A stretch of 21,667 nt of DNA. Source: JAKZSU01 sp047517485 (GTDB taxonomy: Bacteria > Pseudomonadota > Alphaproteobacteria > UBA7887). The notes below the pieces were generated by a model that saw only the letters and a list, made by a program, of their open reading frames with translations, had not been told where the DNA came from and did no database searches. The position numbers and the translations under genes were made by a program. Within the stretch, counting starts at the first letter, position 1, and the number at the start of each line of letters is the position of its first letter. Below are positions 1 through 7,558 of this stretch, piece by piece. The DNA lies in the NCBI GenBank assembly GCA_047517485.1, contig JAKZSU010000158.1, positions 1 through 21,667 of the forward strand, written 5' to 3'.

Positions 1-26
1 CGCAGATATAGGTCCACGGTGTACAT
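1..26 (-). CDS. istA: IS21-family transposase IstA, first codons only
   Basis: Eight codons plus two bases are visible, reading MYTVDLYL and probably then R. This matches the opening of many IstA proteins, the DDE transposase of IS21 elements, which acts with the ATPase helper IstB. A GGGAGG ribosome site directly abuts this ATG. An in-frame ATG lies 15 bases further upstream (base 41), so the true start is uncertain. With so little sequence the call rests on the recognisable N-terminus and on the terminal-repeat context. The rest of the gene is off the left edge. Confidence 0.6.
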
Positions 27-63
27 CCTCCCGCCTTCCATCTCAAAAAAGATCGAAGGCTAC

Positions 64-133
64 AGGTGGCAGAGTTTTACTCCGCCCGCGGCTGGGAAAT
101 CCCGCCGCTTCCGTGGACTAATTTGTCACCGCC
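64..133. repeat. Pair of IS21-type terminal repeats (64-86 and 111-133)
   Basis: The plus-strand segments 64-86 and 111-133 align without gaps and agree at 14 of 23 positions. They share GTGG near the start, a TTT core and an identical CCGCC end. They are direct repeats 47 bp apart, between the presumed element tip (base 140) and the istA start (base 26). In IS21 elements such repeats are transposase-binding sites. The spacer holds the short palindrome GGGAAATCCC (93-102). Confidence 0.6.
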
Positions 134-1072
134 GTTCTCAAGCGTGGTTCCCAGCACCGTTGGAAAATCGTTCTGCAGGATCGAAAACACCATGAACCCG
201 CCCAAACCGGGCCAGTCGAAAATGAACTCGACGATCACCGCGCCGCCCAACAGATAGCCATAGGTCAAGCCGATTACCGTCAACATCGGGATTAACGTGG
301 CCTTCAGGGCATGGCGGTAATAAATCGAGCGCCTGGGCAGACCGTAGGCGAACGCGGTGCGGATGTAGTCCTCGCTCAGCACTTCCACCATCATGTTGCG
401 GGTGATCCGGGTCACCGAGGCCAGGGTCACGATGGCCAAGGTCAGGGTGGGCAAAATGAGGTGCGAGAGCGCGCTTTGAAAGGCCCGCCATTCGCCGGCC
501 AGCACGGTATCGACGAGAAAAAGGCCCGACACTTGGGGGAAGGGAACATCGAGAAGGATCTCCGAATGGATCCGCCCTTGCAGCGGCAACCAATCCAAAC
601 CGCCATAAAAAACGATCTGCAAAATCATCGCCACCATGAAGGCCGGCAGGGCGACGCCGCCGACCGCGCCGGCGCGAGCGATATTGTCGATCCAGGAGTT
701 CTTGTGCACCGCCGACAACACCCCGATGGGTATGCCGGCAAGGACGACGATGATGATGGCCAAGGTGGTCATCTCCAGCGTCACGCCGACACGATTGTGA
801 ATTTCCGTCAGAACAGGCTGGCCGGTGCGAAGGCTCTTGCCGAAATCGCCTCGCACGGTGTCGCCCAGAAATCGGACGTACTGCACGTAGATCGGTTGAT
901 CGAGGCCGAGTTTCACGCGCGCCGCGGCCATCTGCTCGGCATTCGGCCGGGCTCCCAGCATCAACGCCTCGGGCGACCCCGGCAGCACCCGGCTTAGAAT
1001 AAAAGTGATGGTCAGGACCCCGAACAGTATCCCAACCATCATAATCAGCCGTTGCGCGACATACTTGATCAC
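77..1072 (-). pseudogene. Peptide-type ABC transporter permease (DppB/OppB family), 3' end replaced by an insertion sequence
   Basis: The first 310 residues are a normal DppB/OppB-type inner-membrane permease: an N-terminal segment reading YVAQRLIMMVGILFGVLTI, the LPGSPE motif near residue 31, several membrane helices and the conserved EFIFDWPGLG motif near residue 285. Family members should continue after the TVLGTT stretch with a final membrane helix and a DPR-type tail. Here the frame instead runs into unrelated sequence at about base 141 and stops at 77-79, adding about 20 non-homologous residues. The new sequence looks like an IS21 end. The gene follows the binding-protein gene by 56 bp on the same strand, so it was the second gene of a peptide or opine import operon. 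Loss of the last helix probably abolishes function. Further operon genes, if any, lie beyond the insertion. Confidence 0.82.
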
Positions 1073-1128
1073 AATCTACCCTCAGCCCGGCGCCACTGGC
1101 TATCGGCGTCCAGGCTAGGGGCTTCTAT

Positions 1129-2658
1129 TTATTTACGCAAATCGTAGACGAACAGGGTCTCGTAGGCGGGATTGAATTGATTTTCCATGCCGCCGAGGCT
1201 GTCGCTGTGGGCGTAATAGCGGTCGACGTCGCCGAAGTAGATCGCCGGCGTGTCGGCCATCAGGATGTCTTGGGCGGCAATATAAAGTTTTGCCGCTTCC
1301 GCTTGATCCACGCCTTCGGTACCCATCGCCGCGTCCAGCGCCGCGTCAAATTCGGGATTGGCATAATGCGAGAGGTTGAAAAGCGCCGCTTCCTCGGTGC
1401 GAAATTGCGCGTAAAGCCAATCGGCGGGCGTTGCATACGCCGGCCACCACACGATCGAGAGCATGTTGGCGGCGGACTCCAAATTCTTCGCTTTGTCCCA
1501 AATCACGCCCCACTCGCCGGGGAGCAATTCGACGGTCACGCCGGCTTCCGCGGCGGTGGCCTGGAATAGTTCGATACTGTCGGTAAAGTAATCGACACTG
1601 TTGAGATAGTAGACGGTTACTTTCCAGTCCTCCCGCGGCACACCGGACTCGGCCAGCAGTTTTTGTGCCATGGCGATATCGTAATTCGGCATGTCGTAGG
1701 TGCCATGACCCCACATGCTCTTGGGCAAAGGGCCAACCGGTGCCGAGCCGATACCGTGCATCAGTTCATTGAGGACGATCTCGTAATTCCACAAGTGGGT
1801 AAGCGCCTGGCGAAATTTCGCATTGTCGGTGGGATATTTCTTGAAATTGAACAAATACATGCCGTTCCGCCACGAGCCGCCTTGCGAAACGCTGACCCCG
1901 TCGGCGGCATCCACTGAACTGACCTGTTCCGCCGGGATGACGGCCAAGTCGGCTTCGCCCGACTTCATCATTTGTATGCGAGTCGAGCCTTCGGTGACGG
2001 TCTTGACGATGACGCGGTCGATTTGTCCGTCTTCCCAACCACCCCAATAGTCATCGAACTTTTCCAAGACGACTTGGACACCCGGGTCGACGCTGATCAG
2101 TTTGTACGGTCCGGTCCCGAATCCCTGGCCTTCTTGCATCCATTCGTGGCCGTTATCGATCGAGCCCGGCGACATCATGTAGGAGCCATACTGGCCGCTC
2201 GCCACCAGATCCAAGGCGACCGGATAGGCAAATTTGAACACCGCGGTGTGCGACGACGGAATCTCGATATCGAGCAGGCCGAGCCATAGAAAAAAGGCGC
2301 CGCGTCCGCCATCCTTGATGTACATGATCGACTTCTTGACCGCCGCCGCGTCGAAATCGGCGCCGTCGTGAAACTTCACGCCCTGGCGCAGTTGCACGGT
2401 TCAGGTCGCGCCGTCATCGCTCTTCTCCCACGATGTGGCGAGACGCGGCAGAATTTCCCCGTCCTGATAAAACGTCAGCGTCTCGTAGACATTGCCGAGG
2501 AAGTAGGTTTCTTCCGAATACGTCGCGCCCGGATCCCAGTCCTTATAGCTGGCGCGGCTCGGCCAAGTCAGTGTGTTGGCCGCCGAGGCCACGGTCGTGA
2601 AACCGAACGTGGCGCACACCGTGAGTGCCGCGGCCGCCATGAATGTCTTAAATTTCAT
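1129..2658 (-). pseudogene. Peptide ABC transporter substrate-binding protein (SBP family 5), interrupted by an in-frame TGA
   Basis: This is a periplasmic binding protein of the dipeptide/oligopeptide family (about 509 codons). It starts at ATG 2658, 6 bases after GGGAAG; an ATG at 2664 would leave no ribosome-site spacing. A Sec signal peptide runs to about residue 26 (VASA). The frame continues without shift through a TGA at 2403-2401 (codon 86). The residues on either side read DDGAT-stop-TVQLRQGVKFHDG, and this family has Trp at that spot (GATWT). So a single TGG-to-TGA change explains the break. The remainder is intact to the YDLRK end. Elsewhere TGA ends genes normally, so Trp recoding is unlikely. 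Together with the truncated permease downstream this points to a dying operon, although a sequencing error is possible. Confidence 0.85.
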
Positions 2659-2885
2659 GTCCATCTTCCCTATTTGATCACCGGCAAAGCGTGTGTCGCT
2701 TCGACCGCGGTACTCGGTCCTGGCTGCCGGCGGTATCGACCGTCCGATCGCCCATCAAGCCAGGACCTAAACAGACTTGATGCCCCAAATACAGCTGATC
2801 CATGCGGTGACACCGTCTGCGACCAAACCTCAGTCCTGTCACCGCACCGTCATCGCCGATAATGACGAGTCGACATAAAGTAAAC

Positions 2886-2924
2886 TTGACATGGAATGAC
2901 AGTGGCCATGCATATGCTGACAGT
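2886..2924. promoter_or_regulatory. Phased TGACA repeat cluster with central palindrome, possible promoter/operator of the esterase gene
   Basis: TGACA occurs at 2887-2891, and the longer TGACAGT at 2897-2903 and 2918-2924. The steps are 10 and 21 bp, so all three sit on the same helix face. The perfect palindrome GCATATGC (2910-2917) lies between the last two. The first copy is part of TTGACA (2886-2891), a consensus -35; a weak -10 candidate (GCATAT) follows after 18 bp. The cluster lies in the 387-bp divergent region between the binding-protein gene and the esterase. The rest of that region (2659-2885 and 2925-3045) shows no coding sequence I can support. Confidence 0.35.
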
Positions 2925-3045
2925 ATTGGCACGTCCGAAATGAGAAATAACTGGCATCGATTGTAGGGCGGGAGGCCAGTATTTCATGGTATCGAGGTGA
3001 CTTCTCGCGAGGCGAAAGTCGGTACTTCACGAAGGGCGATCAGCG

Positions 3046-3978
3046 ATGAAATTCGGCCATATCAGCGACGCGGCCAAGGCGTTTTTCTCCGCCGTGCCGG
3101 ACGATGACGGGGCCGTGGATTTGCTCGATCCGGAGATCTTGGCCGCCAAGCGCGCTGAATTTCACGACCTCTATTTTGGGCTTGCGGAATTGCTCGATTT
3201 CGAATGGTCGCATCACGATGGTGTCGTCGGCGGCATCCCGGTTAGCATTATGGAAACCGATACCATCGCCCGCGATGACAAAGTCATCCTGCACCTGCAC
3301 GGCGGCTCCTATTGCTTCCTCAAGCCGGTCACCAGCGCGGCGCTGACCATGCCCCTGGCGCGCGCCTGCGGGACGAAGGTGATCTCGGTCGATTACCGGC
3401 TGGCACCGGAACATCCCTATCCCGCCGGCTTGGAGGACGCCTTTGCGGCGTATCTCGGCCTGCTCGGCGACGGCTTCGCGCCAAGCGATATCGCGGTGGT
3501 GGGCGAATCCGCCGGCGGCGGGTTGAGCCTGTCCCTGGCGCTGCTGCTGCGCGAAAAGGGCGAGCCGCAACCGGCCGCCTTGGGCCTGTTTTCGCCGTGG
3601 TGCGATCTCACCGGGCGCGGCGACAGCTATATCACCGTCGAGCCCCACGATTTCATGCTCAGCTGGGACAACGACATGGAAAATCAAGCCAAGGCCTATG
3701 CGGGCTCGACGCCGCTCGATGATCCGATGATCTCGCACGTCTACAACAGCGATTTCTCCGCCCTGCCGCCGACCATGATCCAGGCGGGAACCCGCGAAAT
3801 GTTGCTCAGTGACGCGGTGACCGTGGCCCGCAAAATGAAATCGAGCGGTGTCGACGTGTCGCTGGAGATCTACGAAGGCATGCCACATGTGTGGCAGATT
3901 GGCGTGCATATCCCCGAGGCCAAAGCTTCGATCACCGAAATGGCGGCCTTCATTCGCCAAGCACTCGCTGTCTGGTGA
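3046..3978 (+). CDS. Alpha/beta-hydrolase, hormone-sensitive-lipase-like esterase
   Basis: The 310-residue protein has the full set of HSL-family motifs: HGGS (85-88) forming the oxyanion hole, the nucleophile elbow GESAG with Ser155, the DYRLAPEHPYPAGLED signature (116-131), a likely acid Asp256 (in LLSDAV) and His281 (MPHVW). It should hydrolyse ester bonds of small substrates in the cytoplasm; no signal peptide is visible. The start is ATG 3046, with GAAGG about 10 bases upstream. It is divergent from the decayed peptide transporter, so it may once have acted on an imported compound, but that is only inference. The substrate cannot be read from the sequence. A long antisense frame here is a GC-rich shadow. 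Confidence 0.88.
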   Translation: MKFGHISDAAKAFFSAVPDDDGAVDLLDPEILAAKRAEFHDLYFGLAELLDFEWSHHDGVVGGIPVSIMETDTIARDDKVILHLHGGSYCFLKPVTSAALTMPLARACGTKVISVDYRLAPEHPYPAGLEDAFAAYLGLLGDGFAPSDIAVVGESAGGGLSLSLALLLREKGEPQPAALGLFSPWCDLTGRGDSYITVEPHDFMLSWDNDMENQAKAYAGSTPLDDPMISHVYNSDFSALPPTMIQAGTREMLLSDAVTVARKMKSSGVDVSLEIYEGMPHVWQIGVHIPEAKASITEMAAFIRQALAVW

Positions 3979-4287
3979 CCACCGCGTGTCGCAATTTTCG
4001 TCCGTTACGGCAGTGCGTCTCGAGCGGCATGGCGGTCTTCCCCGGGATTGGAACGATCAGCGCCAGCGTCTCGGCTTCGTCTAACACACTCGCCACCAAT
4101 ATCCGCTCAATTCCAAAAGTTATGGCGATGCAAATGCGTCGACAGAGACGATTGGCCGCTTTGGGCACCCAACGAGGGGAAATCGAGTCTCCCTTTCGCC
4201 ATATGGCGCTTCAGGTTTCGCTAACGCCCGGAAATCACGGCGCTATCCGCCGCGCCCTTTATGGACACGATTTTGCCGGAAAGAGAT
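3979..4287. other. 309-bp gap without a supported gene
   Basis: No frame here has a convincing start, ribosome site and family resemblance. A plus-strand frame reaching into the tRNA ends in a peptide that is only translated tRNA. A minus-strand frame (4168 to 3950) overlaps the esterase end and is not recognisable. A stem-loop GGCGC-N8-GCGCC at 4239-4256 followed by CTTTAT could be a weak plus-strand terminator for the esterase; it lacks a proper T tract. Confidence 0.4.
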
Positions 4288-4363
<76 letters not shown>

Positions 4364-4520
4364 ACGGTCTCACCGGATCCGTCGACCGCCGTGGCGTGTG
4401 ATCGACGGGTCCTCGTTCGATGCCGACCAGATGGGGACTGGTCGAGGCGGGCGCATGTTATATACTGCCGCCCCTCTAGCGTAAATCCCTTCTCAGGCCG
4501 ATACGGCGGCGCCCCCCTGC

Positions 4521-4820
4521 ATGCTCAATTTTTTCCTGTTCGTCGACTGGCTGATCGGTGCCTACATCTGGATCATCATTATCCAGGCGGTGCTCAGCTG
4601 GCTGATCGCGTTCAACGTGATCAACACCAACAATCGCTTCGTCTATTCGATCGGCAACGCGCTCTACCAGTTGACCGAACCGGTGGTCGGGCGCATCCGC
4701 CGCTTTTTGCCGACGCCCTCCGGTATCGATTTTTCGCCGATGGTGGTGATCATCGCGTTGATTTTCCTCCAGCGGGTGGTGTTACCCTCACTCGCCGGCT
4801 CGCTCGTCACCGGGATGTAA
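4521..4820 (+). CDS. YggT-family membrane protein
   Basis: This 99-residue protein has two hydrophobic blocks (residues about 2-30 and 72-95) around a central loop reading LTEPVVGRIRRFLP, the hallmark of the YggT family (osmotic tolerance and, in some bacteria, cell division or membrane organisation roles). The length is that of a one-repeat YggT. It starts at ATG 4521 without a strong ribosome site. A TATACT-like -10 at 4461-4466 lies upstream but has no good -35. The DUF167 gene follows directly, a pairing common in proteobacteria. The inner-membrane location is secure; the biochemical role is not. Confidence 0.88.
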   Translation: MLNFFLFVDWLIGAYIWIIIIQAVLSWLIAFNVINTNNRFVYSIGNALYQLTEPVVGRIRRFLPTPSGIDFSPMVVIIALIFLQRVVLPSLAGSLVTGM

Positions 4821-5152
4821 GTGTCCGCGCCAGCGGCACGTCCCTACAAGACGATCGACGGCGGCCTCGAGGTCGCCGTTCGCCTGACCCCGAGGGGCGG
4901 CCGCGATCGCGTCAAAGGCATTACCGTGGACGCGGACGGGCGGACCTGGCTCGCGGCGCGGGTCTCCGCGCCGCCCGAGGCCGGCAAGGCGAACAAGGCG
5001 TTGATCCGTTTGCTCGCCAAACAGCTCGGGGTCGGCCCGGCGCGGTGACGATCGTCGCCGGCGAGACCCAGCGCCGCAAGCGGCTGCGCATCGCTGGCGA
5101 GTCCGAGACGCTGGCCGCCCGCCTGGTCGAGATCAGCCGCGACCGCGCCTGA
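4821..5152 (+). pseudogene. DUF167 (YggU) family protein, broken by a one-base frameshift
   Basis: The gene starts at GTG 4821, immediately after the YggT stop. It encodes a DUF167 protein: LTPRGGRDRVKG, then APPEAGKANKALIRLLAKQLGV, the family core. The frame hits TGA at 5046-5048 after 75 residues. The missing family tail, reading AVTIVAGETQRRKRLRIAG and so on to TGA 5150-5152, is present in the next frame. Adding one base near 5037-5042, inside CCCGGCGCGG, restores a 110-residue protein of normal length. This is either a recent mutation or a sequencing error in a GC-rich stretch. The restored 3' end overlaps the convergent argG end by 20 bp. The function of the family is unknown. Confidence 0.85.
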
Positions 5153-6341
5153 GCGTCTTGAGGCGCAAGGCGTTGAGGCGGATGAAGCCCTCGGCGTCTT
5201 TCTGGTCGTAGACCTGGTCGGCCTCGAAGGTCACCGTCGCCTCGTCATAGAGGCTGTGCGGCGATTTGCGCCCGCTCACCGTGACATTGCCCTTATAGAG
5301 GTCGAGCCGCACGGTGCCGGTGACAAAGGTCTGGGTGGCGTCGACCGCCGCTTGCAGCATGTCGCGCTCGGGCGAGAACCAATAGCCGTTGTAGACCAAC
5401 TCGGCATAGCGCGGCATCAGCTCGTCCTTGAGGTGCATCTGGCCGCGATCGAGGGTGATGCTTTCGATCGCACGCCGCGCGTGCTGCAATATCGTCCCGC
5501 CGGGGGTCTCGTAGACGCCGCGCGATTTCATGCCGACGTAGCGGCTTTCGACGATGTCGATGCGGCCGATGCCGTTGGTGCCGGCGAGGGTGTTGAGGCG
5601 GGCCAGCAAATCGGCCGGGCCCAGGGTCTCGCCATCGACCGCGACCGGATCGCCGGCCGCGAAGTCGATTTCGATCGTTGTCACCTTGTCCGGCGCGTCT
5701 TGTGGCGAGACCGAGCGGGTGAACATGTCCTCGTCGGGGCCGATCCACGGGTCCTCGAGCACTTTTCCCTCGTAGGAAATATGCAGCAAGTTGGCGTCGG
5801 TCGAATAGGGCGCCTCGCCGCGCTTGTCGGTGGGCACCGGAATCTGGTTGGCTTCCGCGTAGGCGATCAGTTTGGTGCGCGAATCGAGGTCCCATTCGCG
5901 CCACGGCGCGATTACCCGAATATCCGGGTCGAGCGCGTAATAACCGAGCTCAAACCGCACCTGGTCGTTGCCCTTGCCGGTCGCCCCGTGCGCCACCGCG
6001 TCGGCGCCGACCGCATGGGCGATCTCGATCTGGCGCTTGGCGATCAGCGGCCGGGCGATCGAGGTGCCGAGCAGATAGGTCCCTTCGTAGAGCGCGTTGG
6101 CGCGGAACATCGGAAACACGTAATCGCGCACGAAAATATCGCGCAAGTCCTCGATGAAGATCTCTTTTATGCCCAACATCTCCGCATTGGCGCGTGCCGG
6201 CTCGAGCTCCTCGCCCTGGCCGAGGTCGGCGGTAAACGTCACCACCTCGCAGGCGTAGGTGTCCTGCAGCCAGCGCAGGATCACCGAGGTGTCGAGCCCG
6301 CCCGAGTAGGCGAGCACCACCTTCTTCACGTCATCGATCAT
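5133..6341 (-). CDS. argG: Argininosuccinate synthase
   Basis: The 402-residue protein joins citrulline and aspartate using ATP to make argininosuccinate, the penultimate step of arginine synthesis, in the cytoplasm. The N-terminal ATP-binding PPi loop AYSGGLDTS (residues 11-19) is present, as are HGATGKGNDQVRFE and GRIDIVESRYVGMKSRG, all diagnostic of ArgG. Length matches the bacterial type I family (about 400). Start is ATG 6341; the ribosome site is weak. A promoter candidate lies about 35-65 bases upstream. The gene stands alone on its strand with no other arg genes beside it, and its 3' end meets the DUF167 gene. Confidence 0.97.
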   Translation of the reverse strand: MIDDVKKVVLAYSGGLDTSVILRWLQDTYACEVVTFTADLGQGEELEPARANAEMLGIKEIFIEDLRDIFVRDYVFPMFRANALYEGTYLLGTSIARPLIAKRQIEIAHAVGADAVAHGATGKGNDQVRFELGYYALDPDIRVIAPWREWDLDSRTKLIAYAEANQIPVPTDKRGEAPYSTDANLLHISYEGKVLEDPWIGPDEDMFTRSVSPQDAPDKVTTIEIDFAAGDPVAVDGETLGPADLLARLNTLAGTNGIGRIDIVESRYVGMKSRGVYETPGGTILQHARRAIESITLDRGQMHLKDELMPRYAELVYNGYWFSPERDMLQAAVDATQTFVTGTVRLDLYKGNVTVSGRKSPHSLYDEATVTFEADQVYDQKDAEGFIRLNALRLKTLRRGRG

Positions 6342-6375
6342 GTCAGGATCTTTCCAGAATATTGTGCGCGCGCTG

Positions 6376-6405
6376 CGAATAGCCGAGCGCGGCGCGGCGT
6401 GTCAA
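6376..6405 (-). promoter_or_regulatory. Candidate sigma70-type promoter of argG
   Basis: On the minus strand a perfect TTGACA (6405-6400) is followed after 17-18 bases by CTATTC/TATTCG (6382-6376). Transcription would begin about 28 bases before the argG ATG. The -35 is strong and the -10 is weak. It lies between the end of the upstream small membrane gene and argG, which suggests argG is transcribed on its own. Confidence 0.4.
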
Positions 6406-6424
6406 TGGCCTGGCGAGCGCCGGA

Positions 6425-6769
6425 TTATAGATCGTCGAGGATCTCGCGCCGCTTGGCGGCATACTCGGCGTCGGAAATCTTGCCCTCGGCGCGCAGGCGA
6501 TCGAGGGCGTCGAGACGTTCGGAGGCGCTGTCGGATTGCGTCGGCGGCGCGGTGGGAACCGACGACACCGGGTTGCCGCCGCGCGGCCATTCGACGAACG
6601 CGAACACCCAGATCGCCAGGGGATTGACCACCGGGATCAGCGCCAGCAGCGCCCACCACGGGCTGAACCCGGCCTTGGCGAGAATGCGCGCCCACAGCCA
6701 AAGTCCGAACAGAACCACCGCGACCATGATGAAACCGCCGGCCATGCTGGACATGCCGATCATCATCAC
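6425..6769 (-). CDS. Small membrane protein with C-terminal SHOCT domain
   Basis: The 114-residue protein has two membrane segments (about 9-28 and 38-60) joined by KAGFSPWWALLALIPVV and ending in AFVEWP. After a Ser/Pro/Thr-rich linker comes a C-terminal ERLDALDRLRAEGKISDAEY stretch plus AAKRREILDDL, a SHOCT domain (short helical hairpin often at the C-terminus of membrane or export-linked proteins). The GTG start at 6769 overlaps the stop of the upstream gene by 4 bases (GTGA), so translational coupling is likely; two ATG codons just inside could also serve. Its membrane part resembles the upstream small protein. The role is unknown. Confidence 0.75.
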   Translation of the reverse strand: MMMIGMSSMAGGFIMVAVVLFGLWLWARILAKAGFSPWWALLALIPVVNPLAIWVFAFVEWPRGGNPVSSVPTAPPTQSDSASERLDALDRLRAEGKISDAEYAAKRREILDDL

Positions 6770-6975
6770 GAGTCATCCGCCGGCGGCGGCAAAGGTATCG
6801 CGCCCTCGGTATTGGGCCAACCGGTGAACGCCAGCATCAACAGCACAATCAGCAAGCCAAAAAACGGCACGAACAGAATGAGCGACAGATACGGATTCAA
6901 GCCTGCGCGGTCAAAGATCCGCCACATCGGCACGATCAGAACAAGCGCCAGAAAAAACGACACGGATAGCATCAT
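6766..6975 (-). CDS. Small two-helix membrane protein
   Basis: The 69-residue protein has two hydrophobic segments (about 3-19 and 28-52) with the loop RAGLNPYLSL and the ending LAFTGWPNTEG, followed by a short proline-rich acidic tail. The pattern [KR]AG-x-x-P ... AF-x-x-WP is shared with the next gene, which suggests an old tandem duplication. GGAGG lies 7 bases before ATG 6975, a clear ribosome site. It is the first of a coupled gene pair and lies 51 bp after the GNAT-like gene on the same strand. I do not recognise a named family. Confidence 0.68.
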   Translation of the reverse strand: MMLSVSFFLALVLIVPMWRIFDRAGLNPYLSLILFVPFFGLLIVLLMLAFTGWPNTEGAIPLPPPADDS

Positions 6976-7026
6976 TGCGGAGCCTCCGAATGGTGACCCA
7001 AAACATCGGGGCCGGTCGGTGGCGTG

Positions 7027-7413
7027 TCAAGGAGCGTGCAGCACCGTCAGCGTGCCGTCGGCACCGCGCTCGATCATGACGGCGATGCCGTGCGCCGCGA
7101 CATGACGCCTGAGCTCGTGGCGCAGAAGCTCGTCGTCGACGGTCGCCGTAAGCACCCTATCGTCGAGCACGACCGCATCGCCGCGGCCGCGGTTCGACCA
7201 CAGGCGGGAGAGCACGACAAAGCCCAAGTCGTGGTCTCCGTCCTGGACGATCAGCAAAAACCCGCGCTTCGGCGCGTCGGCGAATTCGGCGAGGGTGACC
7301 GCGATATAGGGCGGCGCCTCATCGGGTCGCACCGCGTGACACCAGGCTTCGAGTTGCGGCAAGTCGGCGGGCACGGCCTCGCGCAAGCCAAGACGGGTGT
7401 CGGCATCGTTCAT
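7027..7413 (-). CDS. GNAT-like protein, weak match
   Basis: From ATG 7413 (GAGGG about 5 bases upstream) this encodes 128 residues. The opening LREAVPADLPQLEAWCHAV is typical of the first strand and helix of Gcn5-related N-acetyltransferases. A central sheet-like region (LLIVQDGDHDLGFVVLSRLW) fits strands 2-4 of that fold. The acetyl-CoA loop (Q/R-x-x-G-x-G/A) is not visible, so it is either a very divergent GNAT or a binding-only relative. The frame stays open to 7482, but the extra residues lack a ribosome site. It is divergent from the response regulator gene. Confidence 0.6.
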   Translation of the reverse strand: MNDADTRLGLREAVPADLPQLEAWCHAVRPDEAPPYIAVTLAEFADAPKRGFLLIVQDGDHDLGFVVLSRLWSNRGRGDAVVLDDRVLTATVDDELLRHELRRHVAAHGIAVMIERGADGTLTVLHAP

Positions 7414-7497
7414 CGAGCCCTCACGAAACACGGCGGGGATTTGGCGAATAATGTGACGACCACTACACCTTTTCTCGGCCACCGCCCCATATTAAAT

Positions 7498-7513
7498 CGT
7501 GATACTCGTCACA
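7498..7513. promoter_or_regulatory. CRP/FNR-family-like operator
   Basis: The sequence CGTGA-N6-TCACA agrees with the CRP consensus TGTGA-N6-TCACA at 9 of 10 informative positions. It lies 45 bp before the response regulator start and 84 bp before the divergent GNAT-like start, so one regulator could act on both. The match is seen directly; binding is inferred. Confidence 0.4.
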
Positions 7514-7558
7514 GGCGCGCTGACGATAATGGGGCATTAGCCAAACCAAGGAGAGATC

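Larger units (their letters stand above)
1..140 (-). mobile_element. IS21-family insertion sequence, one end only (continues off the left edge)
   Basis: Reading the minus strand, the permease homology stops at base 141 and a new sequence begins with TG at base 140, as expected for IS21-type ends. Inside it lie two related 23-bp repeats (111-133 and 64-86) and then a coding start that reads MYTVDLYL, which I recognise as the usual N-terminus of IS21-family IstA transposases. Paired internal terminal repeats in front of istA are typical of this family. Only about 140 bp are visible, so the far end, istB and any target duplication lie outside the window. The boundary at 140/141 is inferred from where permease similarity ends and could be off by a few bases. 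Confidence 0.68.

Noticed and set aside
2401..2403. TGA read as tryptophan or selenocysteine in the binding protein
   Set aside because: TGA ends many genes here (for example argG and the VOC gene), there is no reason for selenocysteine in this family, and a TGG-to-TGA mutation is simpler.
4239..4256. Stem-loop as a strong intrinsic terminator
   Set aside because: Five-base stem with a large loop and no real T tract, so it is mentioned only as a weak candidate.
4391..5152. 253-residue plus-strand frame over YggT and DUF167
   Set aside because: Only its last 35 or so codons are real (the shifted DUF167 tail); the rest is the wrong frame of YggT and DUF167.
5256..6827. 523-residue plus-strand open frame opposite argG
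   Set aside because: It is antisense to a fully conserved argG, its composition is typical of GC-rich shadow frames, and it has no recognisable domain.
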